Source: Bacillota bacterium (GTDB lineage: Bacteria; Bacillota_I; Bacilli_A; Erysipelotrichales; Erysipelotrichaceae). Taken from it: a stretch of 14,809 nucleotides of DNA. Positions 8,253 through 14,809 of the stretch are shown here, piece by piece (positions within the stretch are counted from its first letter, which is position 1; each line of letters starts with the position of its first letter). Under the pieces are notes generated by a model. That model was not told the DNA's origin. It did no database searches and was given only the letters and a program-made list of their open reading frames with translations. A program made the position numbers and the translations under genes. The stretch lies in the NCBI GenBank assembly GCA_023388035.1, contig JAEWGY010000070.1, forward strand, positions 1-14,809. Direction: 5' to 3'.

Positions 8253-8258
8253 TTGAAT

Positions 8259-9047
8259 ATGAATGATAAATTAAATCCCGAATTATTATATATAAAATCA
8301 TACCGTTACAATAATGATTGGCCATCTACTATGCACACCCATCCTTTTTCTGAAATCTTTTATGTAATTAAAGGTAAAGGTAATTTTCATATTGAAAATA
8401 AAGTAATTAGTGTTAATGAGGATGATTTAATTATCGTAAATCCTAATGTCATCCATACTGAATCATCATCTAATGATCCCTTAGAATATATGGTTGTTGG
8501 ACTTTCTAAAATTGTTTTAATGGATGATTCTTATTTAATTCAAAATTTTAAAGAATATAAACATGATATTTTATTATATCTTAAAACCCTATCCATTGAA
8601 TTTTTAAGATCTGATCATTATACCAATGTTATTTGTGATAATCTTTTAGAAATTCTTATTTATAATATCATTAGATATTCTAATAAAAAATTTGGTGATA
8701 TTACTAGTGCTAATTTATTAGATTATAAAATTACTCAAGCCTGCTCTTTTATTGAAAATAATTTCAACAAAAAAATAACACTTGATGATATTGCCTTAAG
8801 TCTTTATCTAAGTAAATATTACTTAGCTCATATCTTTAAAAAACAACTTAAAATTTCACCCATACGCTATTTACTTAATTTCCGTCTTAAAAAAGCAAAA
8901 GAGTATTTATTAAACACAAGTTATAGCATTAGTGATATCGCAGTGATTGTCGGTTTTGAGAATAGCGCTTATTTTAGTAATACTTTTAAGAAAGAATTTA
9001 AAATTAGTCCTAGTGAGTATCGTAATAAAAAAGGAGTAAATAAGTAA
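8259..9047 (+). CDS. AraC-family transcription regulator with cupin sensor domain
   Basis: 262 residues, the usual length for sugar-responsive AraC regulators. The N-terminal cupin domain (about residues 5-75) contains MHTHPFSEIFYVIKGKG, with the His-x-His and Glu of the family pocket, and a later HTE. The C-terminal DNA-binding domain (about 155-258) has two helix-turn-helix units: ITLDDIALSLYLSKYYLAHI followed by the linker ISPIRYLLNFRLKKAKEYLL, then SISDIAVIVGFENSAYFSNT followed by FKKEFKISPSEYR. It is divergent from the transporter/GH101 operon, with about 108 bp between starts, so it most likely regulates that operon in response to an imported sugar. I chose the ATG at 8259 over an in-frame TTG at 8253 because the TTG directly follows the -10 element and would not be transcribed. 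Its last codons form half of the shared terminator stem. Confidence 0.92.
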   Translation: MNDKLNPELLYIKSYRYNNDWPSTMHTHPFSEIFYVIKGKGNFHIENKVISVNEDDLIIVNPNVIHTESSSNDPLEYMVVGLSKIVLMDDSYLIQNFKEYKHDILLYLKTLSIEFLRSDHYTNVICDNLLEILIYNIIRYSNKKFGDITSANLLDYKITQACSFIENNFNKKITLDDIALSLYLSKYYLAHIFKKQLKISPIRYLLNFRLKKAKEYLLNTSYSISDIAVIVGFENSAYFSNTFKKEFKISPSEYRNKKGVNK

Positions 9048-9079
9048 ATTCTATATTTAGAAATTACTTTTACTCCTTT
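9030..9079. terminator. Shared two-way terminator of convergent genes
   Basis: A long hairpin: AAAGGAGTAAA (9030-9040) pairs with TTTACTCCTTT (9069-9079), then, past a 2-nt bulge, AGTAA (9043-9047) pairs with TTACT (9064-9068). An inner stem TTCTA/TAGAA (9049-9053/9058-9062) closes on a 4-nt loop. The left arm is coding sequence for the regulator's last residues and stop, and the right arm reaches the phosphatase stop codon. On the minus strand a run of six T follows, so it is a proper intrinsic terminator for the phosphatase gene. On the plus strand the T-tract is broken (TTTAAATTT), so termination of the regulator may be weaker. Confidence 0.85.
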
Positions 9080-9902
9080 AAATTTGACTTAAAATATGTT
9101 TAATTACACCGTGATGGCAATATTCTTTAATAATGGGTACCTTTAAACTTTTTAATGATTCATGAGCGTTTTTAGGGATAAAAGCATGCTGGAAATTATT
9201 GATCATTTCATAATCATTAAGGCCATCACCATATACATATATATTATCCTTATTTAGCTTATAATATTTAACTAAGTATTCTAACGCTATGGCTTTAGAA
9301 GCTTTTTTAGAAACTATCTCAAATCCATGTTTATCTTCATAGATATTTAACCTATCTTCATATTTTTTAATAAATTCTTTAAATCTAAAATAGGTATCAG
9401 TATCATTATTATTATATTCTAGTTTATAAATGGGATAACTTAAAATTTCATCACTATGAGTACTATAATCAAAATCCTTCATTACAATTCTTTGCCAAAT
9501 AATTCTTTTAATAAAATTAACACTCCTTTTTTTAAAACAATTATTACGATAAGTTTTTTTATCAAGCAGTGCAAAAAAGTTTTTTTCACTATAAAAACGC
9601 AGTGTTGATTCTTTAAAATTAGCTAAGATATCACTAATAATATCTTCATCAATAAAGGTTTTTTTAAGAACCTTTTTATTTTCATCAATAATTAAAGCTC
9701 CATTCATAGCAATAATTGGTAATTTCAGCTTATTAATCTTAAGATCCTTATAAAATCTAGAATGAACATGTCTTCCAGTCGCAAACATAAAACCATGGCC
9801 CTTCTTTAAACATTTCTTAATTCCATGAATAATAAAAGCATCCATTAGATGATATCTATTAAGTAGTGTTCCATCTAAATCACTTACAAAATACTTTTTC
9901 AT
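9078..9902 (-). CDS. Cof-type HAD-IIB family sugar-phosphate phosphatase
   Basis: 274 residues, the standard size of Cof-like HAD phosphatases. These are cytoplasmic Mg-dependent enzymes that dephosphorylate sugar phosphates, flavin mononucleotide or related small molecules. All four motifs are present: DLDGT with nucleophile Asp8 and Asp10; ATGR with Thr42; Lys203 in the SKAIALEYL helix; and GDGLND with Asp226 and Asp230. The C2-type cap lies between about residues 80 and 195. The gene stands alone, convergent with the AraC gene and downstream of the surface-protein terminator. A -10 TATAAT lies 6 nt before the ATG, so its message also looks leaderless; an AAGG is present but only 1 nt from the ATG, too close to work. 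Substrate cannot be told from sequence. A role in handling sugar phosphates from the neighbouring pathway is possible but unproven. Confidence 0.92.
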   Translation of the reverse strand: MKKYFVSDLDGTLLNRYHLMDAFIIHGIKKCLKKGHGFMFATGRHVHSRFYKDLKINKLKLPIIAMNGALIIDENKKVLKKTFIDEDIISDILANFKESTLRFYSEKNFFALLDKKTYRNNCFKKRSVNFIKRIIWQRIVMKDFDYSTHSDEILSYPIYKLEYNNNDTDTYFRFKEFIKKYEDRLNIYEDKHGFEIVSKKASKAIALEYLVKYYKLNKDNIYVYGDGLNDYEMINNFQHAFIPKNAHESLKSLKVPIIKEYCHHGVIKHILSQI

Positions 9903-9908
9903 ACCTTA

Positions 9909-9914
9909 ATTATA
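9909..9914 (-). promoter_or_regulatory. -10 element of the HAD phosphatase gene, leaderless arrangement
   Basis: TATAAT on the minus strand ends 6 nt before the ATG, the same spacing as at the AraC gene. The expected transcript start falls on or next to the A of the ATG. No convincing -35 is seen at 16-18 bp. Confidence 0.5.
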
Positions 9915-9948
9915 ACTTATAAGTATATTATTTTCCTTAAATTAGCTT

Positions 9949-9974
9949 AAAGAAAAAAGCTGCTAATGCAGCTT
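9949..9974 (-). terminator. Rho-independent terminator of the surface-protein gene
   Basis: On the minus strand AAGCTGC pairs with GCAGCTT (7 bp, loop ATTA), followed by a T-rich tract TTTTTTCTTT. The stem overlaps two bases of the TAA stop codon. It separates the surface-protein gene from the phosphatase gene. Confidence 0.92.
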
Positions 9975-12900
9975 ATTTCTTATTGCGTTTTTTAAGAAGA
10001 CAGGCAATTGCAAGTAATATTCCAGCAATAATATTAGTTGCTTTATTAGTATATGTTCCAGTATCTGGTAGTAATATCTTATCTTCTTTTGGTATTATCC
10101 TTTCATATACTAAGATAATCTTATTATCACCCTCTATTAACTTACCACTTAAAGCTAATGAATCCTTGGCTAGACCAATATATTTATATCCGTTTATTTC
10201 TTTAACTTCATAATTATATTCTTCATCAGCTCTTAAATCATTAATACTTTCTCTATCTAACAAGACACCATTATTATCAATCGATTCAATGATTAATCTT
10301 GCTTTTAGGATACGATTATAGATAAGAGTAATAATATTATCTCCCCTAGTAATATTACCAACAAGTGGCAATGAATCATCAGCTAGCTTATCAAATTCAT
10401 AATCATCAAATTCTTTAACACTAGCCTTATACCCACTTCCTTCTAAGATATTATTAGTAATATATTTAGGAGCTATCTCATTTCCTAAATTATCAACATA
10501 ATTAATAATTAGATTACCGTAGTATAAATTCTTAGTATAACGAAGGATTACTGTATTACCACTTCTACTTACTAAGCCATTAAGTGGTGCTGAGTCATCA
10601 CTTATACCTACAAAAGTATAATCTTCTACTTCTCTAGGAGTAATACTATATTCGCTAGTTACCTTAACATTTTCCTTATCAAGGTATTCATATAGTACTT
10701 CATCATTCTCATTATAAGCAATTACTTTAACACTCGCATATAGTGTCTTATACTTATAAATAATCGAAGAATAGCCCTCTTCTAAATAACCATTAGCAGG
10801 CTTAGAGTCATTAGCCATATCCACAAATTCATAGGCCTCAAAATAACGCTCTTTAGTATCATAAGGAGTACCTACATTTTCATTTTCTAAAACTATTTCC
10901 TCATAAGTTCCAGGAATTAATTCTAGATTTTCATCTACATAAGATACACTTATTGTTCCTTTGCCTTCTAAGACATCCTTATTTGGATTAATTTCAGTAT
11001 AAAGCTTAAATACAGTTGGTTTATTTATTTCGATTTCATAAATATTACCACTTAGGTATTTATTAGCTTCATCATTAATCATCCAATAAGCAAAGGCCTT
11101 ATCGTTATTGTAGGTTATGTTAGGAAGATTAATAGTACTTTCTTCATTTTCATTATAAAGAATTGCCTTATCTAGTGTTGATCCTTCTTTTACAAAGAAT
11201 TCATTTTGATCAATAGCTACATCAGTATCACTAGATACAAACTCTACTCTATAATACTTATCAAAACTAATATTAATAGTATTAATCTTATTAGTTAAAT
11301 TAGTATCAGTATTAGTAATATGTGGACCTTTATATTTAATAGTATCACTATCACTTACAATTGGAATAATTAATCCATTAACTGGAGTATTATATTCTAC
11401 AATACTTGTCTTTTGTTTAGGATTATTTTCATCATGATCATCTAAGTCAACATTAGATCTGTAGATTACTGTAATGTTAGATGAATAAGTTAGTGGATCA
11501 TCACTTGTATGACTATCATCACCATCCCTAGTAAGAATATTTATTTCCTTACCATTTAAATTAGGTATTAATTCATCAGGAATGATAAATCTTAATTTAC
11601 CTTCCTCGATAATTCCTATAATAGGATTACCCATATTATCTAAAATCGGATCACCCTTATCATCTACTAAGTAGAAATTAGTACTTGATTCTTTTGTATA
11701 GTCTTCTGGTAAATCAGCTAAGATATCAAAAGTATCATCATCCTGTCTAATATTACTTAATAATGGTAAATAGAAGGCTGTTAGATTATGATCCTTAACA
11801 ATCACTAGATCTAAACTTACACTTGTATTATTTGATCTAAATGACTTAAAGATATAATTACTATTAGCTACTACCTTAGGAGCTATAGCACTTAATTTAA
11901 TATTGCTATTTTCTCTTACAAAGTAGCTGATATCAGTTCTTTCATCATCTTCAAATGATCCATGATCACCCTTATTAAAGTTTACATAGTGATAACCATC
12001 TTTAGTTGTGTCTTCATTATCTATAGGAATAATATCCTTAGCATAAACATAGATTACACGTTTAACGCTATTGTCACTAAATCCTTCTTCAGGAGCAGAA
12101 TCCTCTGCCATCTTCATGAAGACATATCCTTCAAAGTCTTTAACCTTAGTAGTGTATGGTGTACCAATAGGAGCATTTTCTAAGATGATTTCTTCAATGG
12201 TATCACCTATGAAATTACCATCTTGATCAAGATATGAAACTGTAACTAAAGCGCTATTTGGATTAATTACTTCATCCTTAGCCTTAGCATATAATCTAAA
12301 CTCACTAGGTTTATTAATTTCTAGATCATAGATTGAGCCACTATGATAAGCACTAGGATCATCATTAATCATCCAATGACTAAAGGCTTTATCGTTGTTA
12401 TAAGTAATAGAAGGAACTTCAATACTGCTTTCACTATCTTCATTATAAAGGATTGCCTTATCTAAAGTTGATCTTTCTTTAACAAAGAATTCATTCTCTT
12501 CTATTAATACATCATCATCCATTGATTTAAAGTTTACTTTGTAATACTGATCATAACTAATATTAACGATATTAATCTTATTAGTTAGATTAGTATTATT
12601 ATCATCGTTAGTAATACTTGGACCTTTATATTTAATAGTATCAGTATCACTTACAATTGGTAAGTCTAAACCATTTATAGGTGTATTATATTCCACTACA
12701 ACAGTTTTTTGCTTAGGATTATTATCATCATGATCATCTAAGTCAACATTAGATCTATAGATTACCGTAATGTTAGATGAATAAGTTAGTGGATCATCGA
12801 TAGTAATATCATCATTACCATCTACAATCTTAACCTTTAATTCTTTGCCATTTAAGCTTGGAACTAAATCATTAGGAATAATGAATCTTAAGTTTCCTTC

Positions 12901-14809
12901 ATCATCTATAATTCCTTTTATTGGTTCGCCATTATTACTAATCGTATTACCACCTTCATCTACTAAATAGAAATTGGTACTATTCTTCTTAGTATAATCG
13001 TTAGGAACAGTTGCGATAATATCAAAACTATCATCATCCTGTTTAATATTTGTAACCTTAGGTAAATAGAAGGCTACTAAATTATAATCCTTAGTAATAC
13101 TTGTCTTATTTAAATCAATGCTTATATCATTTTCACGATATGCAATGAAATAATAATCATTATTAGGATTAATCTTAGGACTAATAGTATCTAATGTAAT
13201 ATTACTATTTTCTCTAACAAAATAACTAATATCACTTCTATTATCATCCACAAATGATCCATGATCACCCTTATTAAAGTTTACATAGTGATAACCATCT
13301 TTAGTTGTTTCTTCGTTATCTATAGGGATAATATCCTTACTATAGATATAGATTACACGTTTAACAGTGTTATCACTTACTCCTTCTTCTGGTGCTGATT
13401 CATCAGCTAACTTCATGAAGGTATAACCTTCAAAGTCTTTAACCATTGTTGTGTATGGAGTTCCAATAGGAGCATTTTCTAAGACGATTTCTTCAATTGT
13501 ATCAGCAATAAAGTTACCATCTTGATCAAGATAACTTACTGTAACTAAGGCACCTTGAGGGGTAATTACATCATCTCTATTAGTTGTATGTAACTTAAAT
13601 TCAGTAGGTTTATTTATCTTAAGCTCATAAATTTCACCACTAGCGTATTTAGTTGTCTCTTCATTAATGCTCCAGTGGCTAAAGGCTTTATCAGCTTTAT
13701 AATTAACCTTAGGTACATCGATTATTACAGAGCTATCAGTATTTCTTCTACCTCTTGAAGTTACTACTTTATAAACATATGCTTCATCAATTGTTGATTC
13801 TTCTTTTAAGAAGATATTTGCGTAATAGTCTTTTAAGTCCTCATCGTTTTCATCCACATAAGCAAAACTTGCACCATTATCAGCGATACTAAAGCTTACT
13901 TTAAAGTACTTATCAAAGCTTGCTGTAACATTATTAGTGCGATTAGTAAAGCTTAGGTTTGTAGGATTAAACTTAGGACCTACATACTTAGTATCATCAG
14001 TATCACTAACTTTAGGGAAGTTATCACTGCTTACTGAAGTATTATACTTAGACTTAACAGTAAGCTGTTTATTATTTCCAGTATCATGTTTATCTAAATC
14101 AACATTTGAAGTAAAGATAACTGTAACACTATCATCATAGCTAATGCTACTTGTTGATATAGCACTATCATTACCCTTAATAGTTTTAACCTTAAGGGTC
14201 TTATTACTTAGTGATGGAACCATTGTATCTGGAATTTCAAATACTAACTTACCATCAATAATTTTACCAGTAACTGGTGTATCTAAATCAGAACCATCAT
14301 TATCTACTAATGTAAAGCTAATACTATCATCATAAGGATAATCATTAGGTAAATCACTAGTAATATTCCAATCACTATTATTTTGTTTTAGATTATAAGC
14401 ATTTGGTAGATAATTTGCGGTTGCAGTAGCGTTATTAGTGATAATAGTTTCATCATCAATTTGCTTAGCATCCATTATAGTTACATAACCAATAAAGCTA
14501 TAATTAGCATTCGCATTAATACCTGGTTTAGTTATAGCACTATATTTAATATTCTTAGTTGGATCTACATAGAATACTTTATTCTCATTTGCCTTAGCAA
14601 ATTCACCATATGTTCCTTTATCAAAGCTTACTTTAACAAAGTTATCTGGAACCTGATTACCACCAACTTCATTCTCACCAATAATATCCTTACTTGGTTT
14701 AACTACTAGTTTGAATGTAGTATTTTCGTTAATGCTATGACTCATAATATCACTATCAGTCTTATTAGTACTATCAGTATTAATTAACCAATGTGACTTA
14801 GTATATAGG
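9973..14809 (-). CDS. Giant LPXTG-anchored MucBP repeat surface protein (N-terminus beyond window)
   Basis: Partial: 1,611 residues, with the frame open through 14809. The Met codon at 14743-14745 is internal, because the 21 codons before it continue a repeat (SHWLIN, as in the later SHWMIN/SHWSIN). Three repeat units of about 430 residues each begin with a FVKVSFDKG or YHYVNFNKG strand, pass through FYLVD, SNVDLDDHD, TIKYKGP and KAFSHWMIN motifs, and end in a MucBP-like module. Three further MucBP modules follow, giving six. MucBP domains occur on adhesins of mucus-living bacteria. The end is a sortase signal: LPDTG, a hydrophobic helix, then KKRNKK. The protein is acidic and rich in Asp and Asn, has no Cys in the repeats, and is suited to a long stalk on the wall. 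The initial SF/NF..GxHGxF strands resemble InlB-B / Listeria-Bacteroides type repeats; that link is tentative. Likely role: adhesion to mucin, complementing the GH101. Anchor certain, ligand inferred. Confidence 0.92.
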   Translation of the reverse strand, partial: LYTKSHWLINTDSTNKTDSDIMSHSINENTTFKLVVKPSKDIIGENEVGGNQVPDNFVKVSFDKGTYGEFAKANENKVFYVDPTKNIKYSAITKPGINANANYSFIGYVTIMDAKQIDDETIITNNATATANYLPNAYNLKQNNSDWNITSDLPNDYPYDDSISFTLVDNDGSDLDTPVTGKIIDGKLVFEIPDTMVPSLSNKTLKVKTIKGNDSAISTSSISYDDSVTVIFTSNVDLDKHDTGNNKQLTVKSKYNTSVSSDNFPKVSDTDDTKYVGPKFNPTNLSFTNRTNNVTASFDKYFKVSFSIADNGASFAYVDENDEDLKDYYANIFLKEESTIDEAYVYKVVTSRGRRNTDSSVIIDVPKVNYKADKAFSHWSINEETTKYASGEIYELKINKPTEFKLHTTNRDDVITPQGALVTVSYLDQDGNFIADTIEEIVLENAPIGTPYTTMVKDFEGYTFMKLADESAPEEGVSDNTVKRVIYIYSKDIIPIDNEETTKDGYHYVNFNKGDHGSFVDDNRSDISYFVRENSNITLDTISPKINPNNDYYFIAYRENDISIDLNKTSITKDYNLVAFYLPKVTNIKQDDDSFDIIATVPNDYTKKNSTNFYLVDEGGNTISNNGEPIKGIIDDEGNLRFIIPNDLVPSLNGKELKVKIVDGNDDITIDDPLTYSSNITVIYRSNVDLDDHDDNNPKQKTVVVEYNTPINGLDLPIVSDTDTIKYKGPSITNDDNNTNLTNKINIVNISYDQYYKVNFKSMDDDVLIEENEFFVKERSTLDKAILYNEDSESSIEVPSITYNNDKAFSHWMINDDPSAYHSGSIYDLEINKPSEFRLYAKAKDEVINPNSALVTVSYLDQDGNFIGDTIEEIILENAPIGTPYTTKVKDFEGYVFMKMAEDSAPEEGFSDNSVKRVIYVYAKDIIPIDNEDTTKDGYHYVNFNKGDHGSFEDDERTDISYFVRENSNIKLSAIAPKVVANSNYIFKSFRSNNTSVSLDLVIVKDHNLTAFYLPLLSNIRQDDDTFDILADLPEDYTKESSTNFYLVDDKGDPILDNMGNPIIGIIEEGKLRFIIPDELIPNLNGKEINILTRDGDDSHTSDDPLTYSSNITVIYRSNVDLDDHDENNPKQKTSIVEYNTPVNGLIIPIVSDSDTIKYKGPHITNTDTNLTNKINTINISFDKYYRVEFVSSDTDVAIDQNEFFVKEGSTLDKAILYNENEESTINLPNITYNNDKAFAYWMINDEANKYLSGNIYEIEINKPTVFKLYTEINPNKDVLEGKGTISVSYVDENLELIPGTYEEIVLENENVGTPYDTKERYFEAYEFVDMANDSKPANGYLEEGYSSIIYKYKTLYASVKVIAYNENDEVLYEYLDKENVKVTSEYSITPREVEDYTFVGISDDSAPLNGLVSRSGNTVILRYTKNLYYGNLIINYVDNLGNEIAPKYITNNILEGSGYKASVKEFDDYEFDKLADDSLPLVGNITRGDNIITLIYNRILKARLIIESIDNNGVLLDRESINDLRADEEYNYEVKEINGYKYIGLAKDSLALSGKLIEGDNKIILVYERIIPKEDKILLPDTGTYTNKATNIIAGILLAIACLLKKRNKK
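9976..10071 (-). other. LPXTG cell-wall sorting signal
   Basis: LPDTG is encoded at 10057-10071. Residues TYTNKATN follow, then a membrane helix (IIAGILLAIACLL) and the basic tail KKRNKK directly before the stop. This is the full three-part signal for a class A sortase; the sortase gene is not in the window. Confidence 0.95.
10098..10742 (-). repeat. Three tandem MucBP modules next to the wall anchor
   Basis: Modules of about 70 residues lie at roughly 10742-10530, 10529-10310 and 10309-10098. Each has a strand of the form VKVIAYNENDE or LIINYVDNLGN, a YxxxxREVEDYTFVGI or VKEFDDYEFDKL core, an (A)DDSxPLxG turn and a final (I/V)LxY strand. They are divergent at DNA level, unlike the larger units upstream. 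Confidence 0.82.
10750..12000 (-). repeat. Long repeat unit 3 of the surface protein
   Basis: About 417 codons from DGYHYVNFNKG to the end of its MucBP module (ending IIYKYK). Its first 58 bp, including upstream bases (11952-12009), are identical to 13251-13308 of unit 2. The MucBP module at its end (about 10745-10960) is the most diverged of the three. Confidence 0.88.
12001..13299 (-). repeat. Long repeat unit 2 of the surface protein
   Basis: 1,299 bp (433 codons), from DGYHYVNFNKG to the KDIIPIDNEDTTK linker. It is highly similar to unit 3: for example 12727-12798 matches 11431-11502 at 70 of 72 bases by eye. Its MucBP module is at about 12038-12256. Confidence 0.9.
13300..14643 (-). repeat. 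Long repeat unit 1 of the surface protein
   Basis: About 448 codons, from DNFVKVSFDKG to KDIIPIDNEETTK. It has the same order of motifs as units 2 and 3, but its first two thirds are clearly diverged (TSNVDLDKHD for RSNVDLDDHD; an extra SRGRRN insertion). Its MucBP module (about 13337-13552) is nearly the same as that of unit 2. Upstream of it is the tail of a still earlier unit that lacks a MucBP module. Confidence 0.85.

Noticed and set aside
8253..8255. TTG as the start of the AraC gene
   Set aside because: It directly follows the -10 element and would lie upstream of the transcript start; the ATG at 8259 is six bases on.
10098..14643. Repeat array as CRISPR or as an insertion sequence
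   Set aside because: The repeats are in-frame protein modules about 1.3 kb long. There are no short spaced repeats, no transposase and no terminal inverted repeats.
9983..14709. Several short plus-strand open frames (9983-10213, 11962-12183, 13937-14140, 14144-14335, 14461-14709)
   Set aside because: All lie opposite the repeat-rich surface-protein gene, have no SD or family resemblance, and are antisense shadows.
14743..14745. ATG as the start of the surface protein
   Set aside because: The frame continues upstream without stop to the window edge, and those 21 codons carry the SHWLIN motif found at the same place in other repeats. No SD or signal peptide is present.

Overview
The window is about 14.8 kb of very AT-rich DNA (GC roughly 30% by eye). 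It suggests a host- or gut-associated low-GC Bacillota, in the Bacilli / Erysipelotrichia / Mollicutes-relative range. The evidence is a lipobox solute-binding protein, an LPXTG sortase signal, Shine-Dalgarno sites of the AGGAGG type, and codon choice dominated by TTA, AAT, AAA and AGT. Tryptophan is written TGG throughout (about twenty TGG codons in the first gene, none TGA), so the standard bacterial code applies rather than the mycoplasma code. I cannot name the genus.

Region 1 (1-8150, minus strand) is an operon. Read from its promoter near 8160-8220 it encodes a sugar-binding lipoprotein, two CUT1-type ABC permeases, a 52-residue membrane microprotein and a very large secreted glycoside hydrolase. 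The hydrolase carries the hallmarks of GH101 endo-alpha-N-acetylgalactosaminidase, the enzyme that cuts core-1 disaccharide (Gal-beta-1,3-GalNAc) from Ser/Thr of mucin-type glycoproteins. Its C-terminus lies beyond base 1. The last three genes are tightly coupled: 7 bp gap, then ATGA overlap, then TAATG overlap. No transporter ATPase and no disaccharide phosphorylase is present in the window.

Region 2 (8151-9047) is a short divergent control region with a 16-bp palindrome, followed on the plus strand by an AraC-family regulator with an N-terminal cupin sugar-sensor domain. It probably controls the operon. Its start codon sits exactly where the transcript should begin, so its mRNA looks leaderless.

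Region 3 (9030-9902) has a long two-way terminator hairpin shared by the convergent regulator and a Cof-type HAD phosphatase on the minus strand.

Region 4 (9949-14809, minus strand) is the C-terminal 1,611 residues of a giant surface protein. It has three roughly 430-residue repeat units, six MucBP-like modules and an LPDTG sortase anchor, and it ends in a clean rho-independent terminator. Its N-terminus lies beyond the window.

Together the locus reads as a mucin-foraging module: a MucBP adhesin to hold mucus, a GH101 to release the O-glycan disaccharide, a dedicated uptake system and a sugar-responsive regulator. The enzyme and transporter assignments are strong at family level. The substrate link between them and the adhesin's ligand are inferences from gene neighbourhood.
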